Source: CAVZZG01 sp963779685 (lineage in GTDB: Bacteria > Actinomycetota > Thermoleophilia > Gaiellales > F1-60-MAGs149). Taken from it: a stretch of DNA of 64,000 nt. The stretch spans positions 1,674,001 to 1,738,000 of the forward strand of contig CAVZZG010000003.1 in the NCBI GenBank assembly GCA_963779685.1, in the 5' to 3' direction. Below are positions 44,337-50,754 of the stretch, piece after piece. Made by a program: the position numbers and the translations under genes. The notes under the pieces were generated by a model, which was given only the letters and a program-made list of their open reading frames with translations, ran no database searches and was not told where the DNA came from. How positions within the stretch are numbered: the stretch's first letter is position 1; each line of letters opens with the position of its first letter.

Positions 44337-44628
44337 CTGACGGCCTCAGCATTCGGAGTGCCTGCTCCACTCGCTCCTGCGGCGCGAGCCGCAGATTGGC
44401 TCGCAGGCGTGCCTCCGCCGCCTCGTCGACGACGATCGGGACGAGCGAGAGGGAGAGGTCAAGTCCGCAGGCGCGGACGAGCTCCCGGAGCGTGTCGAAG
44501 CTCGGCGCGACCGCATCACGCTCCCAGCGCGCGATCTGCGCGCGGTCGCGCCCGACCAGCCGACCGAGCTCATCCTGCGAGAGCCCGGCGCGAAGGCGCG
44601 CTTCCCGGATCAGCATCCCGCTCGTCAC
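44326..44628 (-). CDS. XRE family helix-turn-helix protein, probable antitoxin
   Basis: 100 residues. A textbook HTH_3 domain: MLIREARLRAGLSQDELGRLVGRDRAQIARWERDAVAPSFDTLRELVRACG, followed by a short acidic linker and helix (APQERVEQALRMLRP). GTG 44628 with TACGAT about 6 nt upstream implies a leaderless mRNA. It is the first gene of a pair with the nucleotidyltransferase and divergent from the second excisionase-like gene. Confidence 0.82.
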   Translation of the reverse strand: MTSGMLIREARLRAGLSQDELGRLVGRDRAQIARWERDAVAPSFDTLRELVRACGLDLSLSLVPIVVDEAAEARLRANLRLAPQERVEQALRMLRPSGGG

Positions 44629-44651
44629 GCCCCAATCGTACGAGGTGCGGG

Positions 44652-44680
44652 TTGCAACGCTCCTCAGGAACAGTTATGTT
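44652..44680 (+). promoter_or_regulatory. Promoter of the second excisionase-like gene
   Basis: TTGCAA (44652-44657) and TATGTT (44675-44680) are 17 bp apart; the ATG at 44689 follows 8 nt after the -10, so transcription would start almost at the start codon. The interval to the divergent XRE gene is short, so the XRE protein could control both. Confidence 0.6.
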
Positions 44681-44688
44681 ACGCAGAT

Positions 44689-45015
44689 ATGGGCGAACGG
44701 GCTCCCGCACCGGCGCAACTCCGACTCGACGAAGACCTTCCCCGGCCGCCGACCCGGTCGCCCGCGGGGGCGCCGACACTCAATCGCCCGGCCACGCCGC
44801 GCCCCGCGCGCGTGACCATCAGTATCGAGGAAGCCGCTACGGCCCTCGGTGTCAGCCGAGATCATTTCGAGCGTCACATTCTCGCTGACCTGCGCGTGAT
44901 CTACAGCGGTCGGCGGCGGCTCATTCCGGTATCCGAGCTTCAGGCCTGGGTCGAGCGCCAAGCCGTGCTGCCGCGCGTGGGACGCCATCACGGGTACCCG
45001 TCGCCGGCCGACTGA
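44689..45015 (+). CDS. Excisionase-family helix-turn-helix protein
   Basis: 108 residues. After a Pro/Ala-rich N-terminal 40 residues comes a MerR-type excisionase HTH: VTISIEEAATALGVSRDHFERHILADLRVIYSGRRRLIPVSELQAWVERQA. This pattern (beta strand, HTH, wing, RRRLIPVSEL) is that of helix_turn_helix_17/Xis proteins. A second Xis-like protein in the same element is unusual; either could direct excision or regulate cargo. Confidence 0.75.
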   Translation: MGERAPAPAQLRLDEDLPRPPTRSPAGAPTLNRPATPRPARVTISIEEAATALGVSRDHFERHILADLRVIYSGRRRLIPVSELQAWVERQAVLPRVGRHHGYPSPAD

Positions 45016-45070
45016 CGGCTGCGCGCCACGCGCGTTTGGGATACCACGTCGTTTCGTCGCCCACGATCGA

Positions 45071-45119
45071 ACTTGGTCATGATTTCGTATAGTATGAGAC
45101 GACTAATGCATGACCAAGT
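45071..45119 (+). promoter_or_regulatory. Inverted-repeat operator over the AbiEi promoter and start codon
   Basis: ACTTGGTCATG (45071-45081) and CATGACCAAGT (45109-45119) form an 11-bp perfect inverted repeat with 27 bp between. TATAGTAT, the -10 region, lies at 45088-45095. The right arm covers codons 2-5 of the AbiEi gene (ATG 45106). The same arrangement recurs at 50022-50066, so it is conserved between the two element copies. It suits autorepression by the AbiEi protein, which is known to bind inverted repeats in its own promoter. Confidence 0.75.
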
Positions 45120-45705
45120 TGACTGGGAGACGCTCGGTCGCGTCGCAGAAGCCCAGGCGGGCTACTTCACGTCGTCCCAGGCTCGGGCGGCGGGGGTCAG
45201 CCGGAGCCTGCTCGCAATGCAGGCCCGCGAGGGCGGGAGACTGGAGCGTGTCGGCCGCGGACTCTACCGTCTGCGGTTCGTTCCGCGCTCGTCGATCGAT
45301 CCTATCGTGGCGGCCTGGGTGCTGGCGGGCGTCGACGACGCCGTGGTCTCGCATGAGAGCGCGCTGGAGCTGTACGGCCTGTCGGACGTGGCACCCGCCG
45401 TCATCCACCTCACCCTGCCGCGCGACCAGCGCTGGCGAAAGCCGCCGGTCGGATCGCGCTACCACCGACCACGGGATCCGATCGCGGCGGACGAGACGCG
45501 CGTCGTCCAGGGCGTTCGTACCACTGCGCCCGAGCGGACGCTGATCGACGTCATCGAGGGAGGCACGCAGCCGGAGCAGGTTGTGCTGGCCGTCCGTCAG
45601 GCGATCGGCCGCGCTCTAACCACGCCCGCTCGGCTCCGCGCGGCGGCCGGGTCGAGGCCGCGACCGACACGCGCGGCGCTCGAGCGGGCGTTGGAGGCGG
45701 CGTGA
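45106..45705 (+). CDS. AbiEi-type antitoxin of a type IV toxin-antitoxin system
   Basis: 199 residues. The N-terminal winged-helix domain (GRVAEAQAGYFTSSQARAAGVSRSLLAMQAREGGRLERVGRGLYRLRFVP) and the following domain (VVSHESALELYGLSD, HLTLPRDQRWRKPP, GVRTTAPERTLIDVIEGG) match AbiEi transcriptional repressor/antitoxin proteins. ATG 45106 is used rather than 45073 because the promoter lies between them. Its stop overlaps the AbiEii gene. A second copy, about three quarters identical by eye, is at 50055. Confidence 0.85.
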   Translation: MHDQVDWETLGRVAEAQAGYFTSSQARAAGVSRSLLAMQAREGGRLERVGRGLYRLRFVPRSSIDPIVAAWVLAGVDDAVVSHESALELYGLSDVAPAVIHLTLPRDQRWRKPPVGSRYHRPRDPIAADETRVVQGVRTTAPERTLIDVIEGGTQPEQVVLAVRQAIGRALTTPARLRAAAGSRPRPTRAALERALEAA

Positions 45706-46595
45706 TGGAGTATCAGACGCCAGCGGCATTCCGAGCAGCCGTCGAGCAGCGCCTCCTGAACGACGCCGCTGGCGGCGGCCGACCCGTCTCGCGCGCTCGG
45801 AAGATGCTGGCTTTCGATCGCCTCCTCGCCCGCCTCCGAGAACAAGCGCCGGACGGGTGGGTGTTGAAAGGTGGCTTCGCGCTCGAGGTTCGCCTCGGCG
45901 ATGCCGCCCGAGCCACGCGGGACATCGACGTCGACTGGAGCATGTCGCTCGAGGACGTCACGGAGGCAATGCTCGGGGCCGCCGCCCGCGACCTGGGCGA
46001 TCACTTCGTCTTCGCAGTGGAGCGCGTCGGCGAGGGCCCGGATCGAGACGGCACAAGGTTCCATGTCGACGCCTACGTTGCCGGACGTCTGTTCGAGCAA
46101 CTCGCCATCGACGTCGGGGTGCTCGACGCCCTTCCCGGAGGAGCCGTCAACCTCGAGGTGCCGAACCTGCTCGCGTTCGCTGGGGTTCCAGCTACGACCG
46201 TCCGCGCGACGAGCCTCGGCCGGCACCTGGCGGAGAAGCTCCACGCGTACACGAGGTCGTACGGTGGAGGCGTGAGTTCGCGGCCGAAGGACCTCATCGA
46301 CCTCGTGCTCATCGCCGACCTGGCCGACTTCGACGCTCTAGCACTCCACGACGAATTCGTGACGCTGTTCGCCGAGCGGGACACTCACGCCGTCCCAACC
46401 CGCGTTCCGGCTCCGCCGGCCGACTGGAGTCGGCCCTACGCGGCGCTCGCAGCCGCCGTCGGGCTCGCCACCGACCTTGCCGCCGGGCACGGAGCGGCTG
46501 GCACCTTCCTCGATCCAGTGCTCGGCGGAGCAGTCGTCGACGGCGTGTGGGATCCGAGGCATCGGCGATGGTCGCCGGCCCCAGCCGAGGAGTGA
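45705..46595 (+). CDS. AbiEii family nucleotidyltransferase toxin
   Basis: 296 residues. AbiEii-type nucleotidyltransferase: RARKMLAFDRLLARLREQAPDGWVLKGGFALEVRLGDAARATRDID is the diagnostic motif (KGG...LR-R-TRDIDVD). A helical C-terminal half contains LGRHLAEKLHAYTR and SRPKDLIDLVLIADL. Family toxins modify tRNA or otherwise stop growth and confer phage abortive infection; the AbiEi protein neutralises them without binding (type IV). TGATG overlap with the upstream gene. Intact here; only its first 19 codons remain in the second copy. Confidence 0.87.
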   Translation: MEYQTPAAFRAAVEQRLLNDAAGGGRPVSRARKMLAFDRLLARLREQAPDGWVLKGGFALEVRLGDAARATRDIDVDWSMSLEDVTEAMLGAAARDLGDHFVFAVERVGEGPDRDGTRFHVDAYVAGRLFEQLAIDVGVLDALPGGAVNLEVPNLLAFAGVPATTVRATSLGRHLAEKLHAYTRSYGGGVSSRPKDLIDLVLIADLADFDALALHDEFVTLFAERDTHAVPTRVPAPPADWSRPYAALAAAVGLATDLAAGHGAAGTFLDPVLGGAVVDGVWDPRHRRWSPAPAEE

Positions 46596-46615
46596 CGCTC
46601 GACGTCGGCCCTAGG

Positions 46616-47647
46616 TGTAGAGCCTACGAGCCTTCGAGACGGCTGATTGTTGTCCGGGCCTCCGAGGAGGCTTTGGGTGCTAACGCCGAAGCTCTCGGAG
46701 GCCCGGATGATCGACTCTAGCCCGCCGCGTCGGATGCGGCACTCATACGAGGCTCGCTGCCGGCTCGTGCAACGCGTTCCTCAGCGGTGTCCCGATCCCG
46801 CGAGCAGCGGCCGACTGCGGGATCAGCCGGGCTTCCGCCTACCGGCTCATCCGCCGCTACGAGCGGGGTGGCTTCGGGGCGCTCCGTGACCTGCCGCCGA
46901 TCCCAAGGTCGCATCCCAGAAGGCTCGAGCCGGCAGCGGAGCAGCAGATCCTCGAGCTGCGCCGCCAGACCGGCTGGGGCCCGCGAACGATCGCCGCGGC
47001 ACTGGGCCGCCCCCACGCGACCGTGCACCGGGTGCTGCGCCGCCACGGTGTCAGCCGCCACGAACGGGCGCCGCGCCCGCCCGCCAACCGGTACGAGTAC
47101 GACCAGGCGGGCGCGCTGGTACATCTGGACGCCAAGAAGCTGGGCCGGTTCTGGCGCGTCGGCAAGCGGATCCTCAACGACGGCGTGCGTCGCAACTCAC
47201 GGGCCGGCTGGCAGCACGCCCACGTCGCCGTCGACGATCACTCGCGGATCGCGGTCTGCGAGCTCTACCCAGCCGAAGACGCCACCTCCTGCTCCAGATT
47301 CCTGGATCTCGTCGTTGCGTCCTTCGCCCAGCGCGGCATCACGATCACGCGAGTGATGACCGACAACGGCGCTGGCTACCGCTCCCACGCGTTCCGCGAC
47401 ACCCTACGCCGCCACGGCATCCGCCACCTCCGCACCAAGCCCTACACACCCCGCACCAACGGCAAAGCCGAAGCCTTCAACCGGATCCTGCAACGCGAAT
47501 GGGCCTACGCCTACGCCTACCACTCCTCCGCCCACCGCGCCAGAGCCCTCCCCGGCTACATCCGCTGGTACAACACCCACCGACCCCACGGCTCCCTCGC
47601 AGGCCAACCACCCATCAGCCGCGTCTCACAGGAACCGAGGCTCTACA
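46616..47647 (+). mobile_element. IS481 family insertion sequence in a CCTAGG target
   Basis: 1,032 bp with 10-bp perfect terminal inverted repeats TGTAGAGCCT / AGGCTCTACA and a 6-bp direct repeat CCTAGG on both sides (46610-46615 and 47648-47653). The original IS481 is known to prefer NCTAGN targets, in agreement. One transposase gene fills the element. It lies between abiEii and the 3' end of the integrase gene. Confidence 0.9.
46654..46706 (+). promoter_or_regulatory. Start-codon-sequestering hairpin in the IS481 leader
   Basis: CCGGGCCTCCGAG (46654-46666) and CTCGGAGGCCCGG (46694-46706) form a perfect 13-bp stem with a 27-nt loop. The 3' arm contains the likely ribosome site GGAGG and ends exactly at the transposase ATG (46707). 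An mRNA entering from outside would fold and hide the start. Confidence 0.7.
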
Positions 47648-47652
47648 CCTAG
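46707..47652 (+). CDS. IS481 family transposase (frameshift near 46779)
   Basis: About 314 residues after correction. The N-terminal HTH (SYEARCRLVQRVLSGVPIPRAAADCGISRASAYRLIRRYERGG) is split by one extra C at 46779-46780. The rve core has VHLDAKKLGRF, VMTDNGAGYRSHAF and TNGKAEAFNRILQREWAYA (D, D, E), and WYNTHRPHGSLAGQPP at the end. The stop TAG at 47650-47652 is supplied by the duplicated target CCTAGG, beyond the IS end. The frameshift may be a sequencing error or a real inactivation. Confidence 0.85.
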
Positions 47653-48890
47653 GTCTCGACTTCGACGACCTGGGAGATGCGAGCGGCGCTGTCGGCTCGC
47701 CCGAGGAGCGCGTCCAGCGCGTCGGCCGCTCGGCGCCGGGCTCCCGGGTAGAGGTGCCGGTAGCGCTTGACGGTGACGTTGATCGAGGTGTGGCCCATGA
47801 ACTCGCTGAGGTCCTCGATCGGTACGCCGGCCTCGGCCATCAGGCTCGCGAACGTGTGACGAGCCTCGTGCAGCGTGATCCGCGCGAGGCCGGCGCCGTT
47901 CCAGGCGGCGTCGGCGCGCTTGTAGACCGTCGACGGGTCGAATGGCCGGCCGGCGCGGCTCGGCACGACCAGCGCGGCGGCGCGTGGATCGTCGGCCAGG
48001 TCGAGGTGCGCGGCCAGGAGCGACCGCAAGGTGCGCGGGACGGGGACGACGCGCACGGCGGCCGCCGACTTGGTCGCGATCGGAGTCTTCGTCTTGTGGC
48101 ACCAGGCCTCGCGGACGTGGATCTCGCCGACGTCCAGGTCAATGTCGCGCCAGCGCAGCGCGGCGATCTCGCCGGAGCGAAGCCCGGCGTAGAAGGCGAG
48201 ACCCCAGAGGGCCCTATCGCGCTGCGGCACGGCGGCGATCAGCCGCGCCGCCTCCTCCGCCGTCGCGTAGCGCTCCCGCGTGCCGCGAACAGCCGGTAGC
48301 TCGACGCCTGCGACAGGGCTCGCGTCGACGTCGTCGGCGTTCACGGCTCGTCGGTAGATCACCCGCAGCGGCATCAGCGCGTTGCGGATGGTGGACGGGT
48401 CGGCGCCGCCGCGCGCGAGCCGCTCGACCAGCGCCTGGACGTCGCGCCGGGTCACGTCGCCGACCTTGCGGCCACCCAGCGCGGGCAGCACGTGGCGTTG
48501 CAGCGCGCCGTCGTAGGAGGCGATCACCGAGGGCTTGTAGCGCTCGCCCGAGCGGTTGCGGATCGCCCCGTCGCGCATACCGGCGACGAGCTCTTCGCCG
48601 AGCTCGCGGACCGTCACGTCGGCGGGCATGGCGGTGCGCCCGCGCTCGATCGCCCGCAGCGAGTCGCGACGCCACGCGCGCGCCGCGGCCTCGGTCGGGA
48701 AGACGCGCCGGACCTTCGTGCCGGACGAGCCAGCGGGTACGGAGGCCTCGAAGCTCGGCGTGCAGGAGCACCGCTTGCTGCCGCTCGAGACCGCGCAGCG
48801 CCGCTGGTGGCGGATCCGGATTCCGGGGCTCGCGAGAGGCACGTTCCGGTCGACGATAGCAGCCCGGATGGCGCGCAGAATGGCGCGCAC
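47649..48890 (-). CDS. Tyrosine recombinase/phage integrase of the element
   Basis: 413 residues from GTG 48890 (GTG 48842 is an equally good start that drops 16 residues). An AP2-like/arm-binding N-terminus with a cysteine pair (KRCSCTPSF) and RRVFPTEAAARAWRRDSLRA is followed by a SAM-like core-binding domain (VRELGEELVAGMRDG, QRHVLPALGGRKVGDVTRRDVQALVERL). The catalytic domain carries FYAGLRSGEIAALRWRDID (Arg), ITLHEARHTFASLMAEAG (HxxR) and LSEFMGHTSINVTVKRYRHLYP (His and nucleophilic Tyr). The catalytic set is complete. It sits 50 bp from attR, transcribed inward, and its stop lies within the IS481 target CCTAGG. Confidence 0.93.
   Translation of the reverse strand: MRAILRAIRAAIVDRNVPLASPGIRIRHQRRCAVSSGSKRCSCTPSFEASVPAGSSGTKVRRVFPTEAAARAWRRDSLRAIERGRTAMPADVTVRELGEELVAGMRDGAIRNRSGERYKPSVIASYDGALQRHVLPALGGRKVGDVTRRDVQALVERLARGGADPSTIRNALMPLRVIYRRAVNADDVDASPVAGVELPAVRGTRERYATAEEAARLIAAVPQRDRALWGLAFYAGLRSGEIAALRWRDIDLDVGEIHVREAWCHKTKTPIATKSAAAVRVVPVPRTLRSLLAAHLDLADDPRAAALVVPSRAGRPFDPSTVYKRADAAWNGAGLARITLHEARHTFASLMAEAGVPIEDLSEFMGHTSINVTVKRYRHLYPGARRRAADALDALLGRADSAARISQVVEVET
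48867..48889. repeat. Candidate integrase arm-binding repeats, right end
   Basis: GATGGCGCGCA (48867-48877) and AATGGCGCGCA (48879-48889) repeat at 12-bp phase, 51 bp from the right att core. They also encode the possible first residues of the integrase, so if the downstream GTG is the true start they are free to be non-coding binding sites. Confidence 0.5.
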
Positions 48891-48939
48891 TTCCCCTGAA
48901 TCGCTGACTAGCAGGGAGAAATCGAACGAGCACGGTTCG

Positions 48940-49000
48940 CTTGAAAACCGCTAGCCCTCTGCGAGGAGGGCTCGTGGGTTCGAATCCCACTCCCGCCGTT
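48940..49000 (+). other. attR core: partial tRNA-Ser(TGA) duplicate
   Basis: Exact 61-bp copy of 39850-39910, covering the tRNA-Ser 3' half from the anticodon loop onward plus two bases. The 5' half is missing, so it is not a functional tRNA. It marks the right end of the element. Confidence 0.93.
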
Positions 49001-49276
49001 TTACACGCTATTGGTCGATATTCTGGCGCCGCCCGGGCGGGTTTGAGTTCCGCAGGTGACCGCCGGAATCCGCAGAGATTCGGTTCAGAATGGCGCGCAA
49101 TGCCTGCTGATGCAACGAGATTCCCGACTGAGGCGAGAATCGTCGTGAAGGGAGTACGAGGCGACGGTGCGGCGCGAGCCATGAGAGTGGCCACCGGCGT
49201 CGCCGCGCGTGGCCGGCGGTTGCCTGTCCCGCGCCGCCCCATCAAAAACTCAGACCTCATCAGGTATGATTAACGC
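49001..49276. other. Non-coding flank carrying the arm region of a second element
   Basis: About 45 bp after attR, the sequence 49046-49099 is clearly similar to 39959-40009 inside the left end, and AATGGCGCGCA (49089-49099) lies 89 bp from the core, the same distance as on the left. No gene is supported. A TATGAT box (49265-49270) 6 nt before the next ATG is a promoter for 49277. Confidence 0.6.
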
Positions 49277-49876
49277 ATGCCGACCACGAGGACGCGCAAG
49301 CGCGGGATCGAGGCTACGCCGCGTGAGGCGGCTGCCCTACTCGACTTGCCCCGCACAATGGTGGCGAAGTCGATCGAGCAGCGCGTCGTCCTCGCGCCCG
49401 CATCCGGGCGGCCACCCGTGCGCCGTCTAGCGGACTCGGAGCTCGCAGTGCTCGCCCTGCTCAAGGACGTCGACGTCGGTTTCCCCGTGCAGACGAAGCT
49501 GGAGCTCGCGCGCTGGGTCAGATCCGCACGGCCGGATCGAAGGCCGGCTTCACTTGCCCTCCGCGGCGGGCTGACGGTTACCGTCCGCCAGGAGGTCGCG
49601 GACGCTGTCCAGCGAGCGCTCGCCTACCTCGAGTCGCGCGACCGGTGGATCGCGAGCGATCCCGAGATCAAAGGCGGCGCTCCGGTCATCGCCGGCACTC
49701 GCATCAGCGCCTACAGCGTCGCCGACCGGGTCGCTGCCGGAGACACCGTCGAGGAGATCGCCGCGGAGTTTCCGACGATCCCGGTCGAGGCGTTCCACAC
49801 GGCAGCTACGTACGCGCGCCTGACGCCGCGCCGGGGGCGACCGCGGGCCCATCGCCCGTGGCTCACTCCAGCGTGA
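49277..49876 (+). CDS. DUF433 antitoxin-like protein
   Basis: 199 residues. The N-terminal half has an HTH-like segment (ATPREAAALLDLPRTMVAKSIEQRVV). The C-terminal part is a DUF433 domain: DRWIASDPEIKGGAPVIAGTRISAYSVADRVAAGDTVEEIAAEFPTIPVEAFHTAATYA. DUF433 proteins form VapB-like antitoxins for PIN-like DUF5615 partners; the remnant of such a partner follows with a GTGA overlap. Belongs to the second element remnant. Confidence 0.8.
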   Translation: MPTTRTRKRGIEATPREAAALLDLPRTMVAKSIEQRVVLAPASGRPPVRRLADSELAVLALLKDVDVGFPVQTKLELARWVRSARPDRRPASLALRGGLTVTVRQEVADAVQRALAYLESRDRWIASDPEIKGGAPVIAGTRISAYSVADRVAAGDTVEEIAAEFPTIPVEAFHTAATYARLTPRRGRPRAHRPWLTPA

Positions 49877-49977
49877 AGCTGCTCGTCGACGAGAACCTCT
49901 CGCCGAGCCTCGTCGGGGTGGCACACGAGCGCGGCTACGAAGCGACCTGCAGCCGCGACCGGCGAGAGCCCGGCTGA
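49873..49977 (+). pseudogene. Truncated DUF5615 PIN-like toxin remnant
   Basis: GTG 49873 begins MKLLVDENLSPSLVGVAHERGYEATC, the exact start expected of a DUF5615 (Mut7-C-like PIN) protein with its first acidic site DEN. It stops after 34 residues, where a full protein has 110 or more. The downstream sequence to 50020 does not continue the domain. The antitoxin thus survives without an intact toxin. Confidence 0.7.
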
Positions 49978-50021
49978 CTTCATGGTGAAGCGCGCCGCCT
50001 CCCCGAAGCACCAGTCGCATA

Positions 50022-50066
50022 TTGGTCATGATTTCGTATAGTATTTCCGTACTAATGCATGACCAA
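50022..50066 (+). promoter_or_regulatory. Second copy of the AbiEi operator/promoter
   Basis: TTGGTCATG (50022-50030) and CATGACCAA (50058-50066) are inverted repeats around TATAGTAT (50037-50044) and the ATG at 50055. The layout is the same as at 45071-45119; the sequences between the -10 box and CTAATG differ, while the repeat arms and -10 are conserved. Confidence 0.72.
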
Positions 50067-50651
50067 GTTGACTGGGAGTGCCTTGGACGGCTCGCCGAGA
50101 GCCGGGCTGGCTACTTTACGCCGCCGCAGGCACTGAGGTGCGGGATCAGTCGGGTGCTGCTTGCCGAGCAAACCCGGGAAGGCGGTCGGCTCGAGCGCGT
50201 CGGGCGCGGCCTGTACCGGCTCCGGTTCGTCCCTCGCTCGTCCATCGACCCGATCGTCGCGGCGTGGGTTCGGGCAGGGGTCGACGTGGCGGTAGTGTCC
50301 CACGAGAGCGCGCTCGAGTTGTACGGCTTGTCGGACGTCGCGCCGGCGAATGTCCACCTGAGCCTTCCGCGCACGCAACGCTGGCGAAAGCCGCCGCCTG
50401 GTTCGACGTATCATCGGCCACGGACGGCGCTCGCACCGGAGGAAACTCGCCTCGTCCAGGGCGTCCGAGTCACGACGCCCGAGCGGACGCTGCTCGATGT
50501 CATCGAGGGCGGCACGCAGCCCGAGCAGGTCGAACAGGCGGTGCGCCAAGCCATCGAACGTAGTCTGACGACTCCTCGACGGATCCGGGACGCCGGAGCG
50601 AAGCGGTCACAGGCAACGCGTACGCGGCTGGAGCGAACGCTCGCCGCGTAA
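50055..50651 (+). CDS. Second AbiEi-type antitoxin, without intact toxin
   Basis: 198 residues. It shares with the 45106 protein the blocks EGGRLERVGRGLYRLRFVPR, SSIDPIVAAWV, VVSHESALELYGLSDVAPA, QRWRKPP and TPERTLLDVIEGGTQPEQV. Divergence is concentrated in the N-terminal HTH (AESRAGYFTPPQALRCGISRVLL). The stop overlaps the ATG of an AbiEii remnant. The free antitoxin could cross-neutralise or cross-repress the element's intact AbiE pair. Confidence 0.82.
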   Translation: MHDQVDWECLGRLAESRAGYFTPPQALRCGISRVLLAEQTREGGRLERVGRGLYRLRFVPRSSIDPIVAAWVRAGVDVAVVSHESALELYGLSDVAPANVHLSLPRTQRWRKPPPGSTYHRPRTALAPEETRLVQGVRVTTPERTLLDVIEGGTQPEQVEQAVRQAIERSLTTPRRIRDAGAKRSQATRTRLERTLAA

Positions 50652-50710
50652 TGGAGTACACCACGCCAGCGGCCTTCCGAGCAGCCGTCGAGCAGCGTCT
50701 GCTCGGTTGA
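50651..50710 (+). pseudogene. AbiEii remnant, 19 codons
   Basis: MEYTTPAAFRAAVEQRLLG then TGA; the first 18 residues match the intact AbiEii at 45705 (MEYQTPAAFRAAVEQRLLN). Homology stops at about 50703, where the region leading to rph begins. This marks the right breakpoint of the second element. Confidence 0.8.
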
Positions 50711-50754
50711 TAGCATCGGCGATCGGGGTAGCGGAGGGTGAGCGGTGTGAGCGG

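Noticed and set aside
48940..48998. A second tRNA-Ser gene
   Set aside because: Only the 3' part from the anticodon loop onward is present; the acceptor 5' strand and D-arm are missing.
50600..50754. Rifamycin-associated element upstream of rph
   Set aside because: No 19-bp GGGGCTTGC...GCAAGCCCC-like palindrome is present upstream of the gene.
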